Assembly (NCBI RefSeq): GCF_001522545.3
Contig: NC_031771.1
Span: forward strand, 26,855,277-26,919,276
DNA: 64,000 bases
Source: Parus major
Lineage: Eukaryota; Chordata; Aves; Passeriformes; Paridae
Direction of reading: 5' to 3'
The notes beneath the pieces are model-generated. The model made no database searches. It saw nothing but the letters and a program-made list of their open reading frames with translations, and was not told the origin of the DNA. The position numbers and the translations under genes were made by a program. Positions within the stretch are counted from its first letter, which is position 1. Every line of letters starts with the position of its first letter. Positions 51,601 through 64,000 of the stretch are shown one piece after another.

Positions 51601-52105
51601 ACAAATGCTAAAATATTATTTATTAACTCCCAGTCTCTGCATTTTATGGTGCCTACTGGATTGGCAGGTGTATGAGCCCAGTTTCCACAAAGAAAACTCA
51701 CTTTTCAGGTGCATTGCTGCATCTGGAGGGAGCTGTTCTGTGTTTGTTTTGATGTGGATTTTTGCCTACATCCACAGGCTGTCATTTTGCTGAGAATCCC
51801 AAATGCTGCAGGGGAAAAAAAACTTGCCACAGGCTGTTCCGTTTGCAGCTAAGGACCAGGGAACTCTCTGCCAAGCCTCTCTAAAAAATGTTGTTTTCTC
51901 TGTTCCTCAGAGAGGATGACTGTAGATGTCACACATGGGACATTCAAGTTAGAGGACTGAACTGCATGGAGAAAACAAACATTTGAGGAAAGTTTGAGAT
52001 CTCTGAAACAGAAGAATATTCTTGGTCTGGATAAGAAGAGAGGAAAGAGTCTATACTTGGTAAACCACTTATTTCTATAACAGAGAAGATGAGCTAAACC
52101 TCACC
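45667..52105. other. unique and AT-rich sequence, no recognisable gene
   Basis: A/T low-complexity with repeated TTTTTAATT words occupies about 45988-46052, and a poly-T run lies at about 46651-46670. A GC-richer patch at about 47600-48200 has overlapping chance frames on both strands. At 51326-51544 a 72-codon frame is rich in lysine (12 K) and polar residues, with no hydrophobic segment. The DNA there is purine-rich on the plus strand. I do not recognise the peptide and it may be chance. Confidence 0.5.
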
Positions 52106-52158
52106 ATTTATGAAACTGCAAAAAAATATGTTATTTATGAAACTGCAAAAAATATGTT
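52106..52158. repeat. 26/27-bp tandem duplication
   Basis: A 27-base unit (52106-52132, beginning ATTTATGAAACTGC) is repeated once at 52133-52158 with one A fewer in its A run. The near identity suggests a recent slippage or duplication event. Confidence 0.93.
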
Positions 52159-55100
52159 ATTTTTACCAAAGCAACAACAGTGAGACACATGGAAGGACAA
52201 TATATCCTGGTGACTCCATACAGGCACATTGAGAAAGACACCTACCCTGCAGTACAAGTTCTATGTTAGATCCTGGCATTTCTGTAGAGATTAGATGTGC
52301 ATGGATGGATGGACGGACATGCAGTTCCCTTCAGGAGTCTTTGTATTATTTACATTACATTATTACATTTTTCCATATGCAGTGGATTGAGCTCAGAACA
52401 GGCTAACATTACCTATCCAAAACTGCACTTTTTGACAGACTGACTAAAGTCATGTCTCCTGCCTGAAAAGTGACAAGATAAGGATTGTAAGAGCACAATA
52501 AAACCCCAAAGGCTAGGTATGGGTTATATTTAATGATAAAAGACAAGTTGCTGAGTCATGTCTGACTAAATTAGATGCAAACTATTTCTGTTTAGCTATA
52601 TTCCCCTCTGGCAGGGGGCCTATGAGAGGGGACCATACCAGTGGATTGACAAAACTTGTTTAAAACGAGAACTCAGTTTTTGCAGTAAACCAAAACTGAG
52701 AGAAACTTCATTCACTTCTCTCCACTCTGAGGGGGCAGGGATTTTGTTGGCCAACAACATGAACTCTTTCATTTGCCAGGGTTCATATCCTTGGCATGTG
52801 TGATCAGCTTTATTGGTTTCATCTATTCTTTTAAAGAAATAGTGAAATGTCTTTCACTGATTTTGCAATTTTGAATATGGCCCAGACTTTTGATTTTGAA
52901 TATATTTCCCTCCATGCCAATCAGGAATCCTAAGGAAATCTGAGTGGGGCAGGTGGGAAGTGTAGTCCCAGCTGGCCTATCAGCCTCAGCAACATTCTAA
53001 AGCATCTCAACCCCAAGGCATGACTGCCCACCATGACCTGTACTCTCTCAGAGCCTGGATATTTTTGCAAGGTTTCTTACATCCAGATGATGTGTACAAT
53101 TTCTAGTTGTTTTTCTCAAACGCTGCAGAAAATCCTTCTGCAGATACCGAACCTCTTCCAGGTCTGTACTCAGTTTCTAGACATCTGTGTGTTTGTCATC
53201 TGGTGGTGAGGGGAAGGCATTGCAAAGGCTCCTTTTGGCAGTGTCAGGATGTTATTTGTGCCAGGTAACATGGGCTTTCAGCAATTAAAGACACTAAACG
53301 TTTAGCTCCAGAGCCACAGCTTTCTTCTTTCTTTAACAGGTTTTTACTATAGAACACTCTAAAGCATTTGGTGGTGCCTGTAGTGCATAATCTGCTGATC
53401 GAGTGTTTTAGGTTTTAAATCAAGTTGATGTTTGTATCAGTCTTAATAATTCATTTGCGGTCACAGAGAAATATTCCCAAACACACACATCACCCGAAAC
53501 AACTCATTTTAAATGCCATGAAGATAAAGGAAGGCCTTTTCCCACACAGTGCATGATGATATGGTGACACACACATTGTCCTTACCATATGAAAACTGGA
53601 AGTTTAAAGGAATTAACAAAGAGATTAGGGCAGTTAACGGGAAACAGGGGAATGCAGTGGTTCTTGAAGGCAATTTTACCCTGATACCTTGTAGCTTACC
53701 ATGTGTCACAGCAGATGCCAGACCCTGAGTGGACAGCACTGCTCTGGTACTCTTCTCCCAGACATCTGTTGTTGCTTGTGGCTGGGGCAGAACGTGGCAT
53801 GGTTCCTATGATCGTCACTGCCTTCCTTAGGAGCTGTGGATGCAGACAGCCTTCCTGCAGCTGTCTGTGGAGCAAAACTATGAATATCTGAGAAGAGGTC
53901 ACCAAGACAGTTGAGCTGTGTCCTTGGCAGCAGGTGCCCTTTGCTCTCTCTTCTCATGGTGCACACTCCAGCTCCAGAACCATCGTAGAGTATGACTGGG
54001 CTAAATATGCACATGGGTGCAAAGAAAAGTTTTTGCCAAGCCAGATACTACCACAGTTCTTCCACTCTGGGACTATGATGAATGTTTATGCTCACAGCAC
54101 TGACTGTTCATTAGCAGAAGCTGTCATTTTTTCATCTGAGATCACTTAGCTGAAGTGTTTTGGCAGTGAATTTCCAGCACCTCTCTTTGTGAGGAATGCC
54201 AGACAGAAAATAGCTCACCAGCTGCTGCATCTACACTTTTAAATAATTGACAGTTCAATTTTGCTAATTCTTACAGACATTGATGTGACAGTGAGGAGAT
54301 GTCTCTGTGCTCCAAATGAAGGCATATCTGAAGAAACAGCAGACTGGAGATGCAATACTTGTTTTTCCTCTTCTTCCTCCTTAATCTAAATATCTTCAGC
54401 TTGAAATGTCAAATATGGGACTCTGCCATACTCTTTATCTCTCTATATATAATCAAAAGGAAACATATTTCCAAAGATGACATTTTTATTGTGAAATAAT
54501 CAGTTGCTTTTAAAAATACTGTTTTAACTGTGGTTGTCAGGAGGTTTGGAGACAAGTTTTGTGAATGGCAGTTCTGAAGGCAGGACAGAGGGAGGTTTTG
54601 CTGTGTTTCCTCACGGGAATCACTCTGTGCTCAACTGATCTCAAAGGTTCTTGTGACTGAGAAATCACACAGTGCAGTTGGGCATGCTGGTCTGCAATGC
54701 TGCAGCTCTGCTGGTGACACACAAACCGGAATTCAACCTTCTAATGTAGCTGGGACTTGACTGATCAACATGGTGGAAGACTGGGACCTAAACCCTGAAC
54801 CAGAATACAGAGTTAAGAGACAGCTGAAGGGCAGGAGCTCAGGCCCAGCCTCCTCTCCAAAAGAAGAAGGCAAGCAGCCACGTGCTGCAATCACAAACAT
54901 CCTGTCCAATGGACACACATCCAAATATTCTACTAGACTCCATGGCAACAAACAAAACCAGAACAAAAATGCAGAAATCTTGCAGATCAGTAGATGTGCT
55001 CTGAGATCTTGGACACTAGACCACTTGGATTAAACTGTTTAGCTTCATAATGTTTGTGGGGCAGGGAAGGGAGGGACCCTTAGCCTTAAACTCCTCAGTT

Positions 55101-56541
55101 TATTATCATATCTGAGCTCTTGCTCACATTTTTGATCAGACTGAGCAGATACTCCAAAGGGAGTATCATTCTCTGATGGGGTCTTTACGCAGTTTTGCGT
55201 AACACTTTAATGATTTTACTTGGCTTGTTTATAGTACTCTGCTGACTAAAGAAGGGTGACCTTTTTTTGAAGAAATGTTGTTCTCTAAAAAAATGTTTGT
55301 TTAAATCAATCAAAATTCTTTGTGATTCAACTGATTTTTCTGGCCAAAAATAATTGGACCTTCAAACAATTCAGAAGTTCAAATGTTTTGATTTGTCATT
55401 AACTTGAACTGTTTTGCCTCCTGCTTTATTGAGGACATTAAAAAAAAAAAAAAGCTTTTCTTGAGCTTTCAACTAAATCCACTTTTGGTGGTGGTCATGA
55501 TTTTACAAGGACATAATTCTTCTTCACCACTTCCTGCAGTTCTAGGGGTCATCTACCAAACCCAAAAGCTTATTGTCTTAGCACCTTTCCCACACAGGCA
55601 GCCAGGGATAGCCATTTGTCCTGCTTACTGAAATCTAGAAACACCTTCCTTGGGAGATTAGCTGCTGTAGAACATTAATGCTCCCTCCTAACCTTTCTAG
55701 TCCATAAGGAAAGAGTCCATAGGCAAAGCTGCAATGCATAAAATGCTCAGGGAGCTTATGATCACTGCATGGGTACTGTGCTACAAACCTGGGTGCACAA
55801 TCACAGTTTTCCTAAAGCTGGGTCTATTTTTACCTACATGAGACTGTCTGTTGTGTCTAGAGCTTTTATTTCTTTAAATACTCCACACAGGAAGTTACTC
55901 CTCTTAAAGCCCTCTTGGCTCTACTTCTTATGCCAGTAGAGGCAGCCTCTCCCCTGTGAAAAGTGCTTGTGCTATTGCCTCCTACTAAAGCTTCACTGTT
56001 TTACAATCAGCAGTTATTTGGAAGGTAAAGGCCCCAGTCAGCAGTGTTTTAGAGGCCTTTCTCATTTGACTGGATCTGGATTTATTTGGTGCTCAGCACC
56101 ACAAATTCTGCAGAGGAAAACAAGTGTCACTTATCAATGCTGTTATCACTGTCATGCCTCAACTCTAAACCCAACCAATATGCAACATATTCTTGAATAG
56201 CAAGTGCTAGAAAAGGACAGAGCTTGCTCAGCAGTCACTCTGCAAAGTACAAACATGAGAAAGTTCCCACACCACGTAAGATCTCCTTGATCATAGATGC
56301 AAGGCTGAAGGCTCAGCTCACATTTACTTAGAGAATTGAACAGGCAGCCTGAGTTAATCCATCAGCCACCATGATTTCCAGCTCTCTCCTCAGAGTACTG
56401 TGAGAAATGTGGCCAACATTGCACCGGGACAGAGGGCCATACCAGAACCAAAAGTATCTGGCTGACAGCTCTTTGCAATAACAGTTCCCTTGGGTGCTCT
56501 TCATTCACTGATCTCTTTGTTAACTACAATTTACTCTTCAG
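52159..56541. other. unique sequence, no recognisable gene
   Basis: A short ATGG-type run lies at about 52294-52312. The 87-codon frame at 54770-55033 begins in good start context and is polar, but it is not recognised and overlaps an open minus-strand frame. No transposable element is visible. Confidence 0.45.
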
Positions 56542-56555
56542 GCCATTGATAAAAG
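56542..56555 (+). other. candidate 14-nt microexon (weak)
   Basis: TTTACTCTTCAG, ending at 56541, and GTAAGA at 56556-56561, with AAAAG before it, form a matched acceptor and donor around only 14 bases. Real microexons of this size exist in vertebrate neuronal genes, but splice-like words also arise by chance and no host gene is visible. Confidence 0.12.
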
Positions 56556-56579
56556 GTAAGAATCTGCGCAGATCCAAGA

Positions 56580-56602
56580 TCTAATTAATTCCATTAATTA
56601 GA
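56580..56602. promoter_or_regulatory. inverted pair of TAATTA-type sites
   Basis: TCTAATTAA (56580-56588), the spacer TTCCA and the exact complement TTAATTAGA (56594-56602) make a palindromic pair of homeodomain core motifs. Paired-class homeodomains favour TAAT half-sites in inverted arrangement, although usually with a 2-3 base spacer. Function is inference. Confidence 0.3.
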
Positions 56603-59600
56603 GATCATAGGGATTTTACACTCTTTTTATGTCAAAACTAAAACAGCCAGGAAAAACATGTAAAATACCAGACATCTCTTATCACTACATTAGCAAATCA
56701 TTAGCAAGTAAATTCCCAACTTCAGCACAGGTTTTGATGAGGTTGTGAATTTACTTCAAAAATTATATTTTAAATTATACAATATATGCAAGAACACAGA
56801 TTTTCTACAAAATTATATTGTAAATCATCTTTTCCCTTACCTCAAGTCTCACCTTTGTGAACTGACATTAGGTATTTTATTGCAGTTTAATTCCCTCTTG
56901 AGTCACAATTCAGCCTTTCCAACATTTTGTTCAGCCAGGCTGACAAGCCCACAGTAGTAACTCCAGTTGTCTCAGTGTCAACATTGACTTAATAATTATG
57001 AGTTCCCCATGGTGTGGGGGACTGCCACATTTAAAAACCAGCCCTTTCGCACATAGCTCTTTACAAACTCTTACAAACTAATTATTGAGACCTGCGGGTT
57101 AACCCACTTGACTGTGTCAGTGGAAAGCATTGCATGACCAGCCAGAATGAGAGCATCACTTGCTTGCCTCTTCTGTCACCTCCAGTATTTCCCTAACAGG
57201 AACTTCAGTGTTAAGCCTTTCTGCTTAGCTTCATCCACTGTGGCTGACCCAGCTGCATTAACAGCTTGAATCATTTAAAAGCAAAGTCAGCTGCAAACCC
57301 AATAAACAACTCCCAGCTCCTCATCTTCACCAAGCCACAAGAAGGCAAGACCTTTCGCCAGCCAGGCTGTGCAGGAGCTCACCTAGAACAGACTCAGCAT
57401 GTCTGCCTAACTCCAAAGAGGAGCGCTAAAAGCTCTCAGGATATTTGCAATGACAGCAGCCACAGCAGGAGGGTGAAGCCTGGGTTTTTTTCCATGGAAC
57501 TTAGGACAAAGCAGTAAACATTCAATCTTCTCACAGGAAGCTTCTCTTCACGCTACTGCTGTTTTGTTCACCCAAGTCTGAATGAACTGGATCAAAGCTC
57601 CATCTAACCCAGAAAATCTAGTTTTTTCACAATATGTTCCCAAGTTCCAGCCTCTTGCGGCTGCAGGATTTCCTGAGCCAGAACATTGTCTTTCTATGGA
57701 GATCTCCAGGCAGGGTTTTCTTCCACAGATTTTTGCAGGACATTTTAAACTTTGCATACAATCACAGGCATATATATGTAGCTCATTTTTGTTGCTATGG
57801 TTCAGAAGGGATTATGTATCATTGATAAGCAAAGTTATTGCTAGAATAGCTGCTTAGTAGGGGCCAAATGGTTACATAAGTAAAATGAATCCAATTAAAA
57901 GTCCATTTTTCTCACAACCACAGTCTTCTGAATCACTCATTGTTCAGGCTTAAGTTTTCCATGCCTTAAGAGAGAGGTTTTCTTATCCCCTTACAGTCAA
58001 AGCAAAATCCCTGCAACCATTTTTAAGTTATGGGAGAGTGATTCTAACAAAATTTTTTCCAGAAGAACTACAGTAAAAACAGATGAAATTTGAAACTTGG
58101 CCATGACTGAGTAATCAATGAAAATTAGTGCTCTTGCATGCTTTGAAAGTAGTTTGCTTTAATTTAGCAAAGTTGTGGCTTTTCACAAACAGCGTGCTGT
58201 GTACTCATGGCTAAGATGTTGTCCACAGGTGGGCATACTGCAGGGGTGAGTGAGCACATGAACTGATTTCAAAAAGATCTCTGTGCTGCTGAAGAGCCTG
58301 CCATTCTCTGAAGTCACCCTGTAGAAGAAATAATTCTCTTTCATGGGTATGGATATCTGAGCTAACCCAGCCCTTGAATTTCTTCTGAACTCCACCAGGT
58401 ATGAGGGCATTGTGCTCAGAATGCAATAATAGAGTAGCACAGGTAAAAGGGAAGAATCAATGAACCAACTATCTTTTCTATGAGCTTTACTGAGTTTGGA
58501 ATAGTCTGCCTCTTACTCTTGACTGTTTTAAGAAAATCCTTGCAGCAGACTCAGCTTTGGAGAAGGGACAGTCCTCCCTCAGAAAAATCAGTGGTCCCTG
58601 GGCAGTCAGGGATGCCCTCAAGATAAAAATGTTGGTGGTTAGAACTCCTTAAGATAGGTCTTACCTTGTAACTCTTAGTTCTTGGATGAATGCTTTTACT
58701 CCCTTGCAGCCAGGGAATAGCAGGAATTCTGGGTGAACAGAGGCAATTGGAGATCCCTGCTGCATTCCCTGAGACAGTGATTACAGCCATCTTCTGAGCA
58801 TGACTCTTTAGGGAGACAACAAAGTTCAAAGCTGACTGCTCAGGGCACATCTCCAGAGGCACCTTACTGTGCCTCAGTAAGGACTCCACTGACTAAATAA
58901 TTCAGGATAGGCAAGAACCTTGGCAAGGCCAAATGCTTAGAAATTTGAAAATCCAGTGACTAAGCTAGGCTACTTGAACCTCCCACTTTGCTTTTGGAGA
59001 GAATATTTCTTTTAATGGTGGCCACATTTGATTGTTTTAAAAGTTTCATTGTGCTTGAAACAATATAAGAAATCACATAAGACCACAACCAGCAAAGGAA
59101 CAAACAAAAATCAGCCACAGCTTCATCCAGTGACATTTTCTGAGAGTTCTTCTGAAATGTCTTGATATCCCTACACGTCACTCATCTGCATCTCTTTGTT
59201 TACATGAATAAATGGTTCCCACAGTGTCAGAAAGATTTGAATTCTGGCATTAATCTTCAAATGAATTCTTATTAAGAAATTTCCTCCATGTCAATTTTTA
59301 GTGCTTTAAAATAAGATCAACTCTTTAAGAGAAACTCTCTTGACAGAATTTATAAATGCAAGAATAAAGAAAATAACACCATTCTGAATAATCTAAAAAT
59401 TACTGTTGTGTCTTTTACCTATTCTTAAAGTCTTTAAAGCATTTGAATGATACATGACAGATTGAATTTATGCATCTCAGAGAAATGCCATTATCCACCA
59501 GGCAATACTGAAACACAGAGCTCTAGAAGTTATTTATATGATTACACCTTTTGTACTTTTTTTTTTTTTTTATCAAGACCTTATCAGTTTTATATATTCA

Positions 59601-62600
59601 TCTATTTTGTCCTTCATCAAAGCACCCATCACCAAGTTCTGATCCCTTTGAGAAAATCAAGTGAATAAATAAGGTTGGCAAGGTAAAATCACATAGAAAA
59701 TTATGCAGAAAAATGATGGCAGAATAATTTTCAATATGGGAAACACCATCATGGATGATGAGGAAGTGTTAGATATGAAGAAAAAAATGTCTTCAAATCT
59801 GTAAAATCTTAGGTTTTCACTGCTTTACAAGTTTCAATCCATTTGCAAAATTGCAGCCATAACTGAATAAAACCTGCTACATAAAACAAAAGAGAAACAA
59901 TCCATGACAATTCCTATTTCTTTGAAAACACACAATTCTTTCAGTAGTAATTTTAGCAGCACTCAAGACTAAAGTGTGAAAGGTATCTAATACACGATAA
60001 GCAATGTATATGTTCTTTCCAAAACATCAAAGATATTTTACTGTTTGGTTAATCAACCTCTAATAACCAGTGAAGGACCAACTGCAATACTCCGAAGCAT
60101 CTCAGCACAGGCAAGCAAGAACCAAGTCAAACCCAAGAAAGGAGTAATTTTTAAAATTCTTTGGCAACATAATAAAGTTGTTTCTGTTAGAAACCCTAAA
60201 TTACCTTTTCTTTTATAGGCTCTCAATCCCACTACTTGAGTTTTTAATTTTTGTCACTTGCCATGGAAAGACTTTGATCATGTGGTAAACGGTTTTACAG
60301 TAAGTGGGCAGGACTGCAAGTAGCAAGATGCAGAACAAGGAGTTTATCCTCAAGAGTTTCATTTTGATGGGTTGCCTTTGATCCCACAAAGACCGGATTA
60401 CAACTTTAAAGTCCATCCTAGCAGTGGGTGGATCACCTCAAAACAGAGAACCACCAGAGAACAAAGCACATTCCAAAGACAGAAATTGCAGGACCTGGCT
60501 TAAAACTCTTGAGCTGCAGTTCAGGGAATTCACCAAAAAAAGAAACCTGATACTTGTGCCAAGCCATCTAACAACCACAGAATTTGGGAGAGTATTCAGT
60601 TCACTTCCTTTTTTATCTGTTTGTCCAGTTTCCAACTTTCCCCTTGAAGATCACCAGGTTTGTTCTTCAGCAGCCACTGTCAAAGTTATTTCTTAAATAC
60701 TGTATTGAATTGCATTCTGTTTTGCCTATACCTTGTGCAAATAACAGGAACTGTTTTAACATTTATGGAAATGCAACAGAGAAAAACAGAACTACGCAAG
60801 ATGAAAAAAAGGAAGTAAAGCATTTAGAATGTCTACAATAAAAGAAAGAGGAGACAAAAGAAGTCAAAGATTTGTTTTTCCTTTGGTGAAAGCCAGCCAG
60901 GAATTCTTTAAATTCTTCAAGCTACATTGACCTACATCTTCTAGATCTAAATGTGAAGCTGCACAGGATTTAAGCACATATTTCCATTGACTTTTCAACC
61001 ACTAGTAACTTCTGCTCTGACAGAAAGACTCATCTTACTGGGTCTCTATATCTCTACACCTACTCTTACAGCCTATTCATTAAAGTTGTTTCTGATTCTT
61101 AAATTTGGTTTCTGAGTACTGAGTTTTGTGAAAGTCATAAAGTGCTAGATTTAATGCAGAAGGAAGAATAAAATGATGTAATTTTTTATCTGTGAGCACT
61201 CTTCCATGTATCTAAGAGATCTGACCTGAGTGAGAATTCCCACTGATTCTCTGGGGAAGAATTGGATTCCCAGAATGGCTAAGAAATTCCCAAATGGCTA
61301 AGTTACAGTCTTATACTTGCAGGTACTGAAAAGAGGGAAACCTTGTGGCTGATGCCAAGAAGAGGAAAATGCATTAGAGAGAAGAAAAGCAGTGGGACTT
61401 CTCTCTCCTGTGATAAACAGACTCCTGGCTTGAAGTCCATTTGAGAAAGGACATCGTATTGCATTTGAATTGATCACTCTGATTAGGAGGGACATCCATA
61501 GGAAAAAAGAACTAATTAAACCACCATTTAATCCATTTAAATATTTTTTTTTCTGTTAAAAAAAATCTCCATTTAAAACAACAACAAAGTCTGTTGGAAA
61601 AGCTCCAGGGGAGGAGGAATTTGAATGTTGAATTTGGGAAATTTCCTCTAAGATTTCCACATAAAATTACACAATTATAGGATATAATACATAAACCCCA
61701 GTGATTGATTCAGCCTTTGAGCTACAGATGGTGTTTTGCAGAGTATCAGCAGATAGGAACTTGGGATCCAGCTGTGGTAGTTTCATATGCACAGAGAACT
61801 CAGACACCAGTCCTGTGAGCAGGGTGGTGCTTTCCCCAAGTTGACTCCTCTCCCCTCAAATAAACTATGAACCTCACCCATGGAATTAGCCTGCTCAGAA
61901 TAAAAGCTACTGATAAGTCTAATGACCTGCCTAGGTGCAAGACAAAATATTTTAGTTTAATTAAATGAAACAGCAAGCTCTTCCTACCTGTCTATGGCTT
62001 AAAAAAAAATAAAAAATCGGTCTGTCACTGATCATGAGATATTCTGCTTTAACAAGTGGCAGAAGTTCTGAAGATCCTTGTTAGAGGTTTCTAAATGCAT
62101 GTGTATAAGTTCCCTTACTTTCGCAGAATTCTTTATAGCTGGAATTGTAGTATTAACGGAGCTTGGTTTTACAGGCAGAGACAGAAATAGAAACAATAAA
62201 ACTTTAAAACTTACTAAAATATTTTATGAATAAGCTGCTGTAAAATATCAGGCATCTACAGAGCATGCTGTGGTGTGAAATGTGTGGCTTCTTGGAGATG
62301 ACCTATATAACTTACTCACAGCATCTTCCCTCAAAAATACTGAATCTTTCCAAATGCACGGTGCGAAACTTTCTCAGACCACGTTCCAAAAATGCTAGAA
62401 TTTTTATATATATCCCAAACACGTATCTTCTGTACTTTCACATCTCTAAAATGGCATGAGATGATTCAGTATTGCAACATTTAATAGCAAAATATGCTTT
62501 CAGCAATCTGACTATAGCTCTCCTGTTTGAGTTCAATTCCCAAAATATTTTTTGGCAGGAAGAGATATTGGGGGGATGGAGAGAAAGAGAGGCAAGGAAA

Positions 62601-64000
62601 CAGAAAAAGAAAAGGTAGATTTGTGAAACTGGAAGCTTAAGTAAAATCTGCCTGCCTTTGAATTTTCATCCATTATTTATTAAATGTGAACATCTCCATT
62701 ACATTTCAAAATATCTTGATGAGAATTCAAACAAAATATTTTTAAATATTTGGATCCCGGGGCAAATTTTGAAAAAAACTCAATTGGTCCCAAACTCTCT
62801 TCAAGAAATGGGAGTTTTAGATAGCCTAATGGATTAAACAGAGCCCTGTGAGTTATGGTACCCTAAAGAGTACTGAAGCCCATGCCAATACGCACATTCT
62901 CTTTTATACTCGCAACCTTTTCAAATGATAGTATTTTCTTTCTCTGCACAAATGAAGGAAAATTCTTTCTTCAAGTATTCACAGTGTGAAGCACTGTTAA
63001 TTCAGAAGTGTTCAATACTTCTGTCTTGTTTGCTCTCCCGAAGTAACATGAAGAAGCTCCAATATTATTTATGGATAATTAGCATTGTCCAGTCTGTTAG
63101 CAAGTGAAGGAATGGTGATGTCACAAAGGTCAGAGAACACGTAACAGGATGACTATGGCTGAGTCAGAAGCTGGGGTACTTTGCATACAACAATCAAATC
63201 AAAATTGGCTGCAAATACTTCATGCCTACAAATGTTAAGTAGCAATTATCTTTGGTATTTACAAATACTGGAATAACAACTGAATTAAATGTACTTCGCA
63301 GTGTTGAAAACATAGGTTCTGATGACAGCCAAAAAAATTTCCCAATGACTAGAGAAAATGACCTATGGTGTGACAGTAGAAAAGGTTAAAGAGATTAAAA
63401 TAGATACAGTTACAATGAGCAATCATATCAGGTGCTCCTTAACCTAAAGCAGAAAAAGACATTATATGATCCAAAAGTTGGTAGATGAAGTTTGGCCAAT
63501 TCACATATGAAATTAATTCAAATTCCCTTTTTTAAACTGACCAAGTTTTGTTTCAATCAGGCTTGTTTCTGTCACTGGCTCTATTGGAAAATATTAAGCA
63601 GTCCAGAAAAATCTATTTGTCTCTACCAACATCTTCGCTCCAACTCTATTTTTCCCTGCCAATATACTCTCCAATATATGTATCATGTTGCAGTTCTAGA
63701 ATTAACTCTTACTTGGCTCTGTGTCAAATGCCTTTCTGAAACTCAAATACATGAATTCCATTGAATTTATGCATTGAGCTATCTTCTCAAAGACTGCAGT
63801 GTTTGGGCACATGATCTACCCTGAAATTCATGCACAATACTATTGCATCTGTGTCTCCTGATTTTTCTCCAGAGCTGATTCCATTCCAGTGGAGATAACT
63901 GTTGGAGGGCTGGGTGAATCCTTTCATTTTTCCCTTTTTTTTACCAGGGGGACTCCACCATGACTTCCAGTGGCATACTTTTATCCTTTCCTTGGTTAAA
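56603..64000. other. AT-rich unique sequence, no recognisable gene
   Basis: No gene, RNA or named repeat is recognised. A poly-T run lies at about 59558-59572 and A-rich runs occur near 61558-61590 and 62000-62016. The longest frames are about 90-112 codons (for example minus 58551-58889) and have no recognisable content. Confidence 0.5.

Overview
This window looks like intergenic or deep-intronic DNA from a bird, most likely a songbird. The base composition is AT-rich, CpG is scarce and I see no CpG island. The recognisable repeats are avian: several CR1 LINE 3' ends, which carry no poly-A tail and end in ATTCTGTG-type octamers, and one tRNA-Ile-derived SINE with a CR1-like tail that resembles TguSINE1, the family described from zebra finch. 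A solo retroviral LTR and a very old MIR/CORE-SINE relic are also present. Assigning the organism from repeats is inference; I could not run a database search.

I recognise no protein-coding gene, rRNA, functional tRNA, CRISPR array or operon. All intact reading frames are short (187 codons at most). The longer ones usually overlap other open frames on both strands, lie in GC-richer patches or simple repeats, and encode nothing I can identify. They are treated as chance ORFs. A few short segments have good splice-site context (5797-5908, 19705-19779, 25071-25154, 56542-56555) and are listed as weak exon candidates only.

Layout. 1-8.8 kb: unique sequence with one candidate signal-peptide-like first exon. 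8.8-9.0 kb: a 210-bp (AAAAT)n array containing the only ambiguous base. 9-22 kb: unique sequence with a MIR relic at 10.5 kb, an AT-rich possible conserved noncoding block at 14.5-14.8 kb and a perfect hairpin at 18.5 kb. 22.1-24.8 kb: a cluster of retroelement remnants (three CR1 pieces and the SINE). 26 kb: two long T tracts. 28.1-28.4 kb: a solo LTR with a putative 4-bp target duplication. 29.96 kb: a 24-bp perfect palindrome. 31-34 kb: a possible second LTR end and two CR1 fragments, one expanded by an 18-bp tandem repeat. 34-64 kb: mostly unstructured unique sequence with paired POU octamers (37.1 kb), a short tandem duplication (52.1 kb) and an inverted pair of homeodomain-type sites (56.6 kb).

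No genes can be shown to work together here, and I found no convincing new biological system. The observations most worth following are the palindrome, the MIR relic, the SINE copy with a shortened anticodon arm, the LTR and the small set of exon candidates.
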